A DNA stretch of 64,000 nucleotides. It comes from Rhodopirellula sp. (GTDB taxonomy: Bacteria; Planctomycetota; Planctomycetia; Pirellulales; Thermoguttaceae). The stretch is taken from positions 1 to 64,000 of the forward strand of contig JAAYEH010000281.1 in NCBI GenBank assembly GCA_012728855.1, given 5' to 3'. The position numbers were made by a program, and so were the translations under genes. Numbering within the stretch: the stretch's first letter is position 1; the number at the start of each line of letters is the position of its first letter. The notes under the pieces were generated by a model. That model saw only the letters and a program-made list of their open reading frames with translations, was not told the DNA's origin and did not search any database. This document shows, one piece after another, positions 15,523 to 24,600 of the stretch.

Positions 15523-16584
15523 ATGCGTTCTGCAAATCGGGTCGGTTTTACGCTGGTGGAATTGTTGGTCGTGATTGCCATCATTGGCATCTTGATCGCT
15601 CTGTTATTGCCCGCCGTCCAGGCGGCGCGGGAGGCCGCGAGGCGGAGCCAATGTACCAACAACCTCAAACAGGTTGCGCTGGCGGTCCACAACTACGCCG
15701 ACGCATTCAAGTGCTTCCCTTCCGGATTCATCTCCAGCCTCCCGGCACTCCCAACCAGCGCTTCGGCAGTCGAACCGTCGGTCTGGACGTGGGGGGCGCT
15801 TGTTCTGCCTTACGTCGAGCAGTCCAGCTTGAGTGACATATTGCAGGTTGGAACCCGCACTTTGCAGCAGAACCTGTCGATCACTGCGGGCTTGGCCGCG
15901 CTGCAGACGCCCGTGGCCACGTTCGTCTGTCCGTCGGACGTCGGTCCTGCTTTGAACGATTTTGGCGTCAAGTATGGCGCTGCAACTGTGTACCCCAACA
16001 CTTCAACTCAGTTCACGAGTTACGAGAAGTGCGTGACGAGCAACGGGACAGACCGAATTCCGATCGCGAAGTCCAACTACGTGGGAGTGTGCTCCGTCGG
16101 CGACAGCATGACACCGCCCAGCGGCGACGTCGCTGCGTACGGCGCGCCGGTCGGAGTGTTCTTCTGGAACTCCGCAATACAATTCCGAGATGTCACCGAC
16201 GGAACCAGCAATACAGGAATGCTCGGAGAGCGGTGTTACAAGCTCGGGAACTTGCTTATGGGCGCGGGGACGGTTTTCGGATGTAGTCCTTTGGCAAGCG
16301 GGTACAGCAGCCGCACACGCGCAATTAATAACGCTCTGGGAATCCCCTATTGGGGCATGAATCAGACCGTGACCGCTTGGGAGCATCAGAACCGTGCCTT
16401 CAGCAGTGTGCATCCCGGTGGGGCTCAATTCGCGTTGTGCGACGGCTCCGTTCGCTTCATTAGCGACACCATCGACTTTCGCGGGAATAGCATAGGAGGC
16501 ATGACCAGCCCAAATCAGGGAGTGGACAGCACCTTTGAGCGGTTGCTATCGAGGAACGATAATCAGGTGGTTGGGGATTTCTAG
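15523..16584 (+). CDS. DUF1559 prepilin-like protein
   Basis: This 353-residue protein starts at an ATG at 15523 with GGAGG 8 bp upstream; the frame back to 15421 lacks features. The N-terminus has the class III/type IV pilin-like signal VGFTLVELLVVIAIIGIL, followed by LPAVQAAREAARRSQC and then TNNLKQ, the signature of the large planctomycete DUF1559 family (type II secretion pseudopilin-like). The C-terminal FAL(C)DGSVRFISDTID motif is also typical. The protein would be processed by a prepilin peptidase and stay membrane-anchored. It is followed 160 bp later by a small lipoprotein, a frequent pairing. Confidence 0.95.
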   Translation: MRSANRVGFTLVELLVVIAIIGILIALLLPAVQAAREAARRSQCTNNLKQVALAVHNYADAFKCFPSGFISSLPALPTSASAVEPSVWTWGALVLPYVEQSSLSDILQVGTRTLQQNLSITAGLAALQTPVATFVCPSDVGPALNDFGVKYGAATVYPNTSTQFTSYEKCVTSNGTDRIPIAKSNYVGVCSVGDSMTPPSGDVAAYGAPVGVFFWNSAIQFRDVTDGTSNTGMLGERCYKLGNLLMGAGTVFGCSPLASGYSSRTRAINNALGIPYWGMNQTVTAWEHQNRAFSSVHPGGAQFALCDGSVRFISDTIDFRGNSIGGMTSPNQGVDSTFERLLSRNDNQVVGDF

Positions 16585-16745
16585 ACACAGACTCCGGTGT
16601 CAAGGAAATCGAGGCGTACTGCTGAACCGATTGGGCAGCCGTGATTGCAGGAGTGCGCATCAATTGTGGGGGCCGACGAGGGTCGTCGGCCCCTTACAAG
16701 CATGTCTTGGGTCAGCTTGTTTTTCCAGCACAAAGTGAGGGCGAC

Positions 16746-17141
16746 ATGATTTGTCCACGGGGGTTGGCGTTTGTTGTGGCGGTTTGCGCGATGGGGCTGG
16801 CGATTGCGGGGTGTGGCAGGAGTGATCTACCCGAGTTGGGACGTGTGCAAGGCACCGTCACGCTCGACGGGAAGCCGGTTCCCAATGCGGCCGTCGGGTT
16901 CTATCCGCAATCGGGCGGCCGCCAAGCACTCTCGATCATCGACCAAGATGGCAAGTACGACTTGATATTCGTCCACGGCGTCAATGGAGCCAAGACGGGC
17001 ATGAACGAGGTTACCGTTTTCTGGCCTGACGGGTCGGAGCCCACCGTGGCGATCCCCGCGAAGTATAACAAGGATTCGCAGTTGAAGTTCGAGGTCAAGC
17101 CCGGGAAGAACACGTTCGACATCAAGATGGAATCGAACTGA
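16746..17141 (+). CDS. Carboxypeptidase-regulatory-like lipoprotein
   Basis: This 131-residue protein starts at an ATG at 16746. Its signal peptide ends with the lipobox AIAGC, giving a lipid-anchored Cys at about residue 22. The mature part (VQGTVTLDGKPVPNAAVGFY) is a single beta-sandwich of the carboxypeptidase regulatory-like type, as found in small planctomycete lipoproteins encoded after DUF1559 genes. It probably sits at the inner or outer membrane facing the periplasm. No enzymatic residues are seen. The pairing suggests a joint surface or secretion role, which is inference. Confidence 0.85.
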   Translation: MICPRGLAFVVAVCAMGLAIAGCGRSDLPELGRVQGTVTLDGKPVPNAAVGFYPQSGGRQALSIIDQDGKYDLIFVHGVNGAKTGMNEVTVFWPDGSEPTVAIPAKYNKDSQLKFEVKPGKNTFDIKMESN

Positions 17142-17225
17142 ATAGAATGGCGCTTCGGGCGATGCCATTACCAACCGCAACCGGCGCCGATCGTTCGTGC
17201 GCGGGGCAGACCGGGTGCGGGGCGG

Positions 17226-17305
17226 ACGGGGGCTGGTCCGTTTTTCGGACGAACGATGCCCGCCGGCATCATAATCGTTCGCCGGAAACATGGATCTGTT
17301 CCCGT
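17226..17305. repeat. Family-2 palindromic repeat (copy b)
   Basis: The core has GGGGGCTGGTCCGTTTTTCG on the left and GGAAACATGGATCTGTTCCC on the right, around a central stem GAACGATGCC/GGCATC..CGTTC. It has diverged from copy a at several positions. Confidence 0.7.
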
Positions 17306-17413
17306 CTCTTCCGTGCGATCGGCTTTCTGCGTTCATGCTTGCCAGACCTGCGGACCGGATGAGAATCCACGTCCCAAAATCCTTCAACCGCTACTCCAAC
17401 ATCCCAGGATTCC

Positions 17414-18973
17414 ATGAACTTCCGACGCTCCCTGCCGCTGCTGCTCCTGGGTCTGTTGCTGGCGACGATCGCCCACGCAGATTCGTTCCGAGTGCTGCCT
17501 TACGTCCAGAATCCCGCCCCGGACGCCATGACCGTCCGCTGGTTGTCCGACGCCGGGGAGTCGGGCGTTCTTACCGTAGAAACCGCGGATGGGCCGCGTG
17601 TGCTCCGCTCGGAACCGAAGCGCGCGGATGCCCTGGCCTACAATCCGTTCAAGGCTGAACCGGGAGGCCCGCATCCCGGCTTGCCCTGGATGCACAGTGT
17701 CCGCGTAACCGGGCTGAAACCGCGCACCGAGTACGCCTACCAGGTGCGGCAGGGGACGCAGCAGCATGGTGCGTCTTTCCGGACCGCTCCGGCCACCGAT
17801 CAAGCGGTTCGCTTCATCGTGTACTCGGATTCCGAAACGGAGCCCGAATCGACGACCAGCCCGCCGGTGGATTGGCCTGTGCCGCCAAACAGCAACCGGC
17901 CTGAGGGAATCACCCGCTACTTCGTGGACCAGACTACCGGTTACCGTGAGAATTGCAGACTCATCGCCGCACGGCGACCCGACTTCCTCACCATCGTCGG
18001 TGATATCGTGGAAGCCGGGGGCGAGCAGCGTGATTGGGACGAATTCTGGCGGCACAACGCCGGCCAGTACGGCACGCTGGCCGGCAGTGTGCCGATCTTG
18101 CCCGTCTTGGGAAATCACGAGAACTACGCGGGCCCCGGAGGCGGCTACTCGGCCGAAGGGGCAAACTTCGCTACCGACAAGTTTTTAACCTATTTCGACG
18201 TTCCCTCGAATCACGCCGCCAATGAGAAGCATCGCGGGCGGTACTACACGATTGTCTACGGCCCGATCACGCTGATTACGCTGGACTCCAGCGATGGGCT
18301 GCCGCACCAGACGGCATCCGACACGAACCACATGCTCGAAGGGAGCCATGCTCCCGATTTCAACCCCGGATCCGAACAATACCGCTGGCTGGAGGCGGAA
18401 CTGGCCAAAGCCCAAGAGAAGAGCCGTTTCACTTTCGTGCAGTTCCACCACACGATGTACGGTTCGGGCCCCCACAGCATTCCCTTCGGCAAACCCAATT
18501 TCTCCCAGCAGTCGGGAATTGCCATGCGGGTGATCCAGTCGTTGCTGATGCGTTACGGCGTCGACGTCGTCTTCTCCGGGCACGACGAGGTGTTGGAGCG
18601 GTCGATGGTAACGGGAACCGAGAGGCTTGCCGACGGCGCCGAACGCCCGCACCGTATCCATTGTTACGACGTGGGGATGGGCGGCGACGGGCTGCGCGGC
18701 CCCTCGGAAGGCTTCGACAACCCGTACAGGAAATTCCTCGCGCACCAGGATGCGCCGGAAACCTGGAAGGGGCGGCAACTCGTCTCCGGCGGCAAGCACT
18801 ACGGCCACTTGGAAGTGAACGTCGCGCGCAGGGCCGATGGACTGTGGCAGGCGGAGTTGACGCCGGTATGTGTCTTTCCGCTGCTCGACGTGGACGGCAA
18901 GCTGACCGGCTGGGAGCGCCGCACCTACGACGATGTTGTAACGCTCACGGCTGCGGCGGACGGGGAGAACTAA
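17414..18973 (+). CDS. Secreted metallophosphatase (purple acid phosphatase-like)
   Basis: This 519-residue protein has a signal peptide (MNFRRSLPLLLLGLLLATIA). A fibronectin-III-like domain follows at about residues 25-125, then a calcineurin-type metallophosphatase domain. Visible motifs are TIVGDIVEAGG, PVLGNHENYAG, FVQFHHTMYG and FSGHDEVLERS. In the last one the usual second His of GHxH is replaced by Glu, so the metal site may be altered. The two-domain order is that of purple acid phosphatase-like proteins, which hydrolyse phosphomonoesters in the periplasm. No neighbour suggests a specific substrate. Confidence 0.85.
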   Translation: MNFRRSLPLLLLGLLLATIAHADSFRVLPYVQNPAPDAMTVRWLSDAGESGVLTVETADGPRVLRSEPKRADALAYNPFKAEPGGPHPGLPWMHSVRVTGLKPRTEYAYQVRQGTQQHGASFRTAPATDQAVRFIVYSDSETEPESTTSPPVDWPVPPNSNRPEGITRYFVDQTTGYRENCRLIAARRPDFLTIVGDIVEAGGEQRDWDEFWRHNAGQYGTLAGSVPILPVLGNHENYAGPGGGYSAEGANFATDKFLTYFDVPSNHAANEKHRGRYYTIVYGPITLITLDSSDGLPHQTASDTNHMLEGSHAPDFNPGSEQYRWLEAELAKAQEKSRFTFVQFHHTMYGSGPHSIPFGKPNFSQQSGIAMRVIQSLLMRYGVDVVFSGHDEVLERSMVTGTERLADGAERPHRIHCYDVGMGGDGLRGPSEGFDNPYRKFLAHQDAPETWKGRQLVSGGKHYGHLEVNVARRADGLWQAELTPVCVFPLLDVDGKLTGWERRTYDDVVTLTAAADGEN

Positions 18974-19130
18974 AGCTCCGGATAGCTGTCAGAAAGCTTC
19001 GGGGCCATGAGGAACCGATGGGCGCGTTTGGCTAGTTTCGCGTCCGATCGGCTCTTCGGAATGTCAGAACCAGCCCCGCGGCCAATCTTAGCCGCAGTTG
19101 CGTCGGGCCGGTCGGGAGGCAGCGGCCGGG

Positions 19131-19174
19131 TCGGCTCGGAGGCAGTTCGATGTCGGCTCGGAGGCAGTTCGATT
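19131..19174. repeat. 22 bp tandem duplication
   Basis: TCGGCTCGGAGGCAGTTCGA plus two bases is repeated twice in tandem in the gap before the caspase-like gene's 3' end. It is probably a replication slip. Confidence 0.7.
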
Positions 19175-19193
19175 CCCGGCGGTGGCGCGGAAG

Positions 19194-21329
19194 TCAGTTT
19201 TCCACCGAAGCGGTCTGGCTGACGTAGCGGACCGTATAGAAGAAACAAGGATCGTCGTTGTTGATATGGATGCCGTCGAGTGGGCGGTACTGCTTGACCT
19301 CCTGTCGTCCTTCCCCGGTGCCGACCGCCTCAGCCTGCCGGGCCTGGTCTTCGGCGTGGTAGGCGGCAATGGTGATCTGGCCGATTTCTTGATCAAATCC
19401 GGCGGCTCCTGCCAGGCTATCGCATGGCGCGGTCACGACGAACTGACCGCCAGTGAAATTCATCAGTCCACTTTCGCTCTCGCTGGGCCGATGCCAACTG
19501 GAGATCGTTAGCTCCGCGCCGGGTCGAAAGATCCAAGGCCGGGCGCGGCTCGGCTCCTCGCGGCAAGCGCCAATCACGTTGAGGCCGTCGATGAACACGC
19601 GGACCGCCAGTGTGCCGGAACCGTTGTTCTTGAGGTAGATCGCATAACGGTCTTTGGGACGCACGCGGAAATAAGCCCCGTTGGCATCCGACGGATCAGC
19701 GGCAAGTCGAACTTCGTGCAGATTGCCGTCGGGCGGGGCTGTCAGGAACTTGACCACAAAAGGCGCCGCCTCGGGCCGCGGCACGAGCAAAGGGTGCGGC
19801 ACGCGATGCTCACCGGTCAAGGGAGCCAAGAGCATCGCCTGCAGCGATGCCGTACCGGGCGTCGTCGACGATAGATCCGCGGATACGGGGAAGTAGGGCA
19901 TGATTTCCAGGCTCGGCTGAATCGTCCCGCTTACCGAAGCCAGCACGTCGCTCCGGCCCGGAACCAGAAGCTGGCAGTGTAGCAAGAGTCGCCACGGGTC
20001 CGCCAAGCGCTGAAAACAACCGACGATCAGCCCTTCGGGCGCTGGGACGTCGGCGGCGAGTGTTATATTCTTGAGTTGGCCGGCGGCGGGCAGACTCACC
20101 GACTGCATCAGGTCGTTGCGGGCCGCATCGCTCAAAACGTCATACCTGCCGTTGGCGAGGGCCGCCATTTGCGTCTCCAGTCGCTGAGCGACCGCCGGCC
20201 CGAACGTGCCCAACGCCCCGCCGCGACGGAATCCCTCCCCAACCCGGTCCACGAACTCCACGACGCCGACCCTCCGGATCGCGTTCTTGCGGAGTGAGAC
20301 GTCGAGGATCTCCGCCATCCGCTGGACCGTCGTTCCGAATTCCTCGACGTTGAGGCGGAGCACTGGCGGATTGGGCCGGTCTGCCACGCCGGCGATCTTC
20401 ACGGGGTTCTGGCGAAATCCGGCGCCGAGTGTCTCGGCGGTGTAGGGGACATACTCGCCGACGAAGCTCGACAGTTCATCAAAGTCGATTCGGGCGTCGC
20501 CGTTGGCGTCGGCTGCGCCGCCGAGTCCTTGGGCAAGCCAATAGGTAAACAGCCCGTGCCGGCGATCATCCCATTCGTAGCTCGACTGGCCGGCCGTACA
20601 ACTGACGAGCGTGAACACCCCGCCGGCCGCCGCGAGTTCTTTCTCTACGTCGCTGCCCGTCAAGCCGGCAGCACCGGCGCTTCCGCCCGCATGACAAGCG
20701 TCGAGGAAAAGGAATCGCGTCTGGGAAGGACAATTCTCAAGCATCGTGCGGACCCAGCCGATGGGAAGGCCGGTCATGGCCAGGTGCTTCGGATCACAAT
20801 CGGAGGGCGCCAAGAACGCCTCACGACGAGCCCCGAGGAACCCATGACCGCTATAGTAGAAAATCACCCGGTCGCGCGGCCCGACCTGCTTGAGAAACTC
20901 GGGGATCTGCTTATAGATGTTGTTCAAGGTCGGCTTCTTCTCCTCAGGCGACGTGTCGGTCATCCAGAGGATCTGCCGCGAACGCCGGATCCTGCCGAGT
21001 TTATTGCCCGCCCGCTGCGCTGCGCCGCCGTGGGCCGTGAGGGTCGAAGCGATCAACTCGACGTCTCGTGCCGGAAACGCCAGCGGGGCAACGTGACGAT
21101 ACGCGTTCACGCCAATGGCAACCAACCATGTCGCCGGTTCAGCCTCGGCGCGAGCCTCCGAGTCCCGAACGATGGAGCGCGTGGTGTGGTCAGCGGCGAT
21201 CAGTGTCGCATCTCCTAAGGCCGCCGTCAGGGCGAGAACAGCCAGAAGCTCTCGCATGCACGGTCCGCGGACAAATCGCGGGGACGACTTCCCCACGAAG
21301 GGTCTCTTCCGTGCGGCAATCACTCGCAT
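19194..21329 (-). CDS. Exported caspase-like peptidase (C14 family) with EF-hand-like motif
   Basis: This is a 711-residue protein. The ATG at 21329 is preferred because GGGAG lies 8 bp upstream; an ATG at 21257 begins the hydrophobic signal MRELLAVLALTAALG directly. The p20-like domain (about residues 65-290) carries VIFYYSGHGF with the catalytic His162 and FLFLDACHAGG with Cys212. An EF-hand-like loop DANGDARIDFDE (274-285) follows, hinting at calcium control as in metacaspases. The C-terminal 400 residues are beta-rich and unrecognised. It is divergent from the CHAT protein gene across a 320 bp gap, which suggests common regulation. Confidence 0.85.
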   Translation of the reverse strand: MRVIAARKRPFVGKSSPRFVRGPCMRELLAVLALTAALGDATLIAADHTTRSIVRDSEARAEAEPATWLVAIGVNAYRHVAPLAFPARDVELIASTLTAHGGAAQRAGNKLGRIRRSRQILWMTDTSPEEKKPTLNNIYKQIPEFLKQVGPRDRVIFYYSGHGFLGARREAFLAPSDCDPKHLAMTGLPIGWVRTMLENCPSQTRFLFLDACHAGGSAGAAGLTGSDVEKELAAAGGVFTLVSCTAGQSSYEWDDRRHGLFTYWLAQGLGGAADANGDARIDFDELSSFVGEYVPYTAETLGAGFRQNPVKIAGVADRPNPPVLRLNVEEFGTTVQRMAEILDVSLRKNAIRRVGVVEFVDRVGEGFRRGGALGTFGPAVAQRLETQMAALANGRYDVLSDAARNDLMQSVSLPAAGQLKNITLAADVPAPEGLIVGCFQRLADPWRLLLHCQLLVPGRSDVLASVSGTIQPSLEIMPYFPVSADLSSTTPGTASLQAMLLAPLTGEHRVPHPLLVPRPEAAPFVVKFLTAPPDGNLHEVRLAADPSDANGAYFRVRPKDRYAIYLKNNGSGTLAVRVFIDGLNVIGACREEPSRARPWIFRPGAELTISSWHRPSESESGLMNFTGGQFVVTAPCDSLAGAAGFDQEIGQITIAAYHAEDQARQAEAVGTGEGRQEVKQYRPLDGIHINNDDPCFFYTVRYVSQTASVEN

Positions 21330-21489
21330 TGGATCAATCTCCCGGTGTTTTTCGCAGTCGCGGCGTCTCAGTCGCTGAGTATAATCAGCGAACCCTTGCA
21401 CGGCCACTCTCATTTCACGGCTTGATCCGTTTCGTCAGTCTCTAACGTTCGGTGGGCTCTTTACAGGCCGCGGATGTCAGGTAATACTT

Positions 21490-21589
21490 AGAGCCTATCC
21501 CAAAACCGCCGGGGACTGGCTCATTTTGCGGAGTCTTCGGAGCAAGATGTGCCTGTCCCCCTCTCCGCCAAGGTTTTGGGATAGGCTCT
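21490..21589. repeat. Family-2 palindromic repeat (copy c)
   Basis: The outer arms AGAGCCTATCCCAAAACC (21490-21507) and GGTTTTGGGATAGGCTCT (21572-21589) are an exact match. They enclose GGGGACTGGCTCATTTTGCG and GCCTGTCCCC. The element occupies the promoter region between the divergent caspase and CHAT genes. Confidence 0.8.
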
Positions 21590-21652
21590 TAATATTCGGC
21601 AGCCGTCGCCACGTTCGAGAGTGGCGGTGCCCCCAACGAAGGATCAACCGCA

Positions 21653-24600
21653 ATGCAACGATCGGTCTCGCGGTGGTTGCGAGGTGTGGCGATAGCCGCG
21701 GTGAGCGTCGGGATCCTAACGCGGGCAGCGGTTGAGGCCGCGGAGCCGCCCTCTGGGAAAGAGACGGCACCGAAGGTGCTGCTGCGTTGGAAGTTCACTC
21801 CCGGCGAGTCGATCCGATACCACTACGTGCGAAAAGGCCGTCGATCGAGCGACTCCCGTGGTTCTACAGACTATCGGTCCGAACTAACCCGGACATTCGT
21901 GGCAGACGCCCTTTGGAGTGTGGACCAGGTCGAACCTTCCGGCGATGCGGTCGTCGGTGTCTCGGTCGACCGTGTGCGCTTCCGCTGGGTTGACGGCTCC
22001 ACTGATGGCTCTGATTCCTCGCAATGGGGCGAACACCATTCACAACAAAAGGCGGAATACGATTCTCGAACCGACTCTTGGCAGGGAAATCCAGAAGCGG
22101 TCAAGCCCGAGGCGCTTCGGGTCATGAGCGCGCTGTTCGAGGCGATGCGCGTGCCGGCGTCGGTCCGCATCGACCCTCGAGGCCAACACAAGCCGCCTGC
22201 GTTCTCTGCCGAACTGCGACGAGCGATGGAGGAGGCCGCCAAAGCCCATATCTCCTTCACGTTAGACCGCAGCTTTTCATCCACGGCGATGGTGGTGATG
22301 GCTGGAAATGTCTACCCCGCGCTTATGCCCGGCAAGTCCGGGGACGTGTGCGACTACCATGCGACCTTCACGACCGTGCCGATGGTTCTGCTGGCGGATT
22401 ACGCGGTTGGTCCTGGCGACCGTTGGACCGAGGAGAAACGACTGACCTCCGACCTCGCCGCCTTTTCGTTGAAGTTGGAGTACAGCCACCAAGGCCGAGA
22501 GACGTTTTCGGGGCGGATTCTGGAGCGAATCGCGCTGTCTGGGCGAACGGAGTACAAGCTGACCGATCGTAGCTCGGCCCAGCTACGGCCAGCGGCGTCC
22601 AGTCCTGCCGACCGCCAGGAAACGTTTCAAGGGGAACTGTGGTTTGACGCCGAGCGCGGCCGGCTCGCCGAGATGTCGCTGACGTTCGAGAATTCGACGA
22701 AGACTCGAAGCTCGGGATCCTGGTTGGAGGGAGCCTCCGGATCTCTCCGCAATACGGAGTTCCTCTGGATCCGGGAGGGCGCCAGTCCCGAAGACGCCTG
22801 CGAGCTGTTGCCTTCGGACGCGTCGAAGCGGCCTACCGCCGACGAACTTCGCGTCCGGTATCGGAAGCAGTACAACGAGCATTTCCAGGCCGGCCGCTAC
22901 GCCGAGGCCGAAACGGCCGCCATGGATTTGTTCTCTCTCGACGCCGAAATGTTCCAGCGGCGGGCCGCCGTCAAGAACCCGATGCTAACAATGGGCTACA
23001 CTCCGTCGATCCGCGAAGGACTTACACCGATCGAAACTGTGATTCGAGCCGGCGAGGCGGTCATGTTGGTTGCCGACGCCCAGGCACGCCAGAAACATTT
23101 CACGGAGGCCGAGTCGTCCTACAGCCGGGCCTTGGCGGGTTTTCGCGACGTCCGGGGTTGGTGGATTCCCCAGGTGGCGGAATGCCTGATGCACCAGGGC
23201 CGGCTTTACGACCAGCAAAAGGACTTCGAGCAGGCGGCGAATTGCTACCAACGCGCCCTGACGATCCGCCGGGCCTTGATGAATCCCCGCTTGGGCGTGG
23301 GCTTGCGATTCCGCGTCGAGGACAGTTACCTGGTGATCGACCGGGTATTGCCCGGTTCGGCGGCCGCCAGAAACCCTGCCCTGCAGCCGGGTCGGCAGAT
23401 CCTCGAGATCGCACCCGATGGCGGTCAACGCCTGGAATGTGCCGAGCCTGAAGGAAACGCGGCCGTGGCTACGGCCACGGAACTGCTCCGCGGGCCGCAA
23501 GGCACCAAGGTCAAGGTGGTCGTGGATGTCGAGGGCACCGGCGACGGCTCCGGCCCTCGGACCTGCGTGTTGACCTGCGACGAACCGGGCGAAGCGGGCA
23601 AGCCCTTGGGGACGGCATCGGAGTTGGTCGAGTCGCTGATGGAGGCGGCCGAGTTCTACACCAACCACGCGCGTCCGGCGGAAGCCGAGCCTTTGGTCAG
23701 CGAGGCTGCCCCCTGGCTCGCCGGCATGACCGAGTTCAGCGGCGTGCGGAATGTGAAACTCGCTTCCCAGGTGGCCTTGCTACTGCGTGCGAGGAACCAA
23801 TTCGATGAAGCGGAGCGGCTCTACGAGCAAACGCTGGCCCAAAGTCACTCCGATCGCGACGGCGACCCGCCGCAAACCGCCCGCCTGCTTTCGGACTGGG
23901 CCGAGTTGTGCCTGCTCCGCGGCAAGCCCGACGAAGCCGTCAGGCTCTGCCGCCAGGCACTCGAGCTGCGCGAGGCGAAGCTCGGAGCAGACCATGAAGA
24001 GACCATCCTAAATTTGGAGCACCTGGCCTCGATGCTTTGCAGCCGGGAGCAATGGCAGGAGGCCCGGCCGTTGCTCGACCGGGCGTGGAAGGGCCTGCAA
24101 GCGATGCCGGGCCAACACGACCGGAAGGCCCGCTGTCTCCAACTCCGGGCGGAAATGAGTTGGCAGGCGGGCCAGCGCGACCAGGCCGTGACCCAACTCC
24201 GCGAATCGCTGGCCGAGGCCGAAAAGCAGCGAGGTCTGACCGCCGGCGCGGAAGTCGGAAGGGCCGCCCTCTTCGCTCAGTTCGCCTCCGGTTTCGAACG
24301 GATGACTGAGTGGCAACTCGCCCTCGGACGGCCTCCGGAAGCCCACGACGCCATGGAGCGCGCCCGAGCGCGAACTCTTCTCGATCAGCTCGCCTGGAAC
24401 GGGGCCGACCTGCTGACGGGAAGTGGTCAGGGCGACTTCTCTTGGGAAGATCTTGGCGAGATTGCGCAGCGGTCGTCGGGCAACCAAGGCCAGCAACGGT
24501 TTGGATCGCTGCAACGATACCTGGCCGCCTCGGGGACGCTGGGAAAGATCCATGACCTCCAGGAGGACGAACGGCGGTTCCAGTGGCTTTATGCCCTCTC

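Noticed and set aside
19194..21413. Caspase-like gene starting at 21413
   Set aside because: The extra 28 residues are charged and have no ribosome binding site; 21329 has GGGAG at proper distance.
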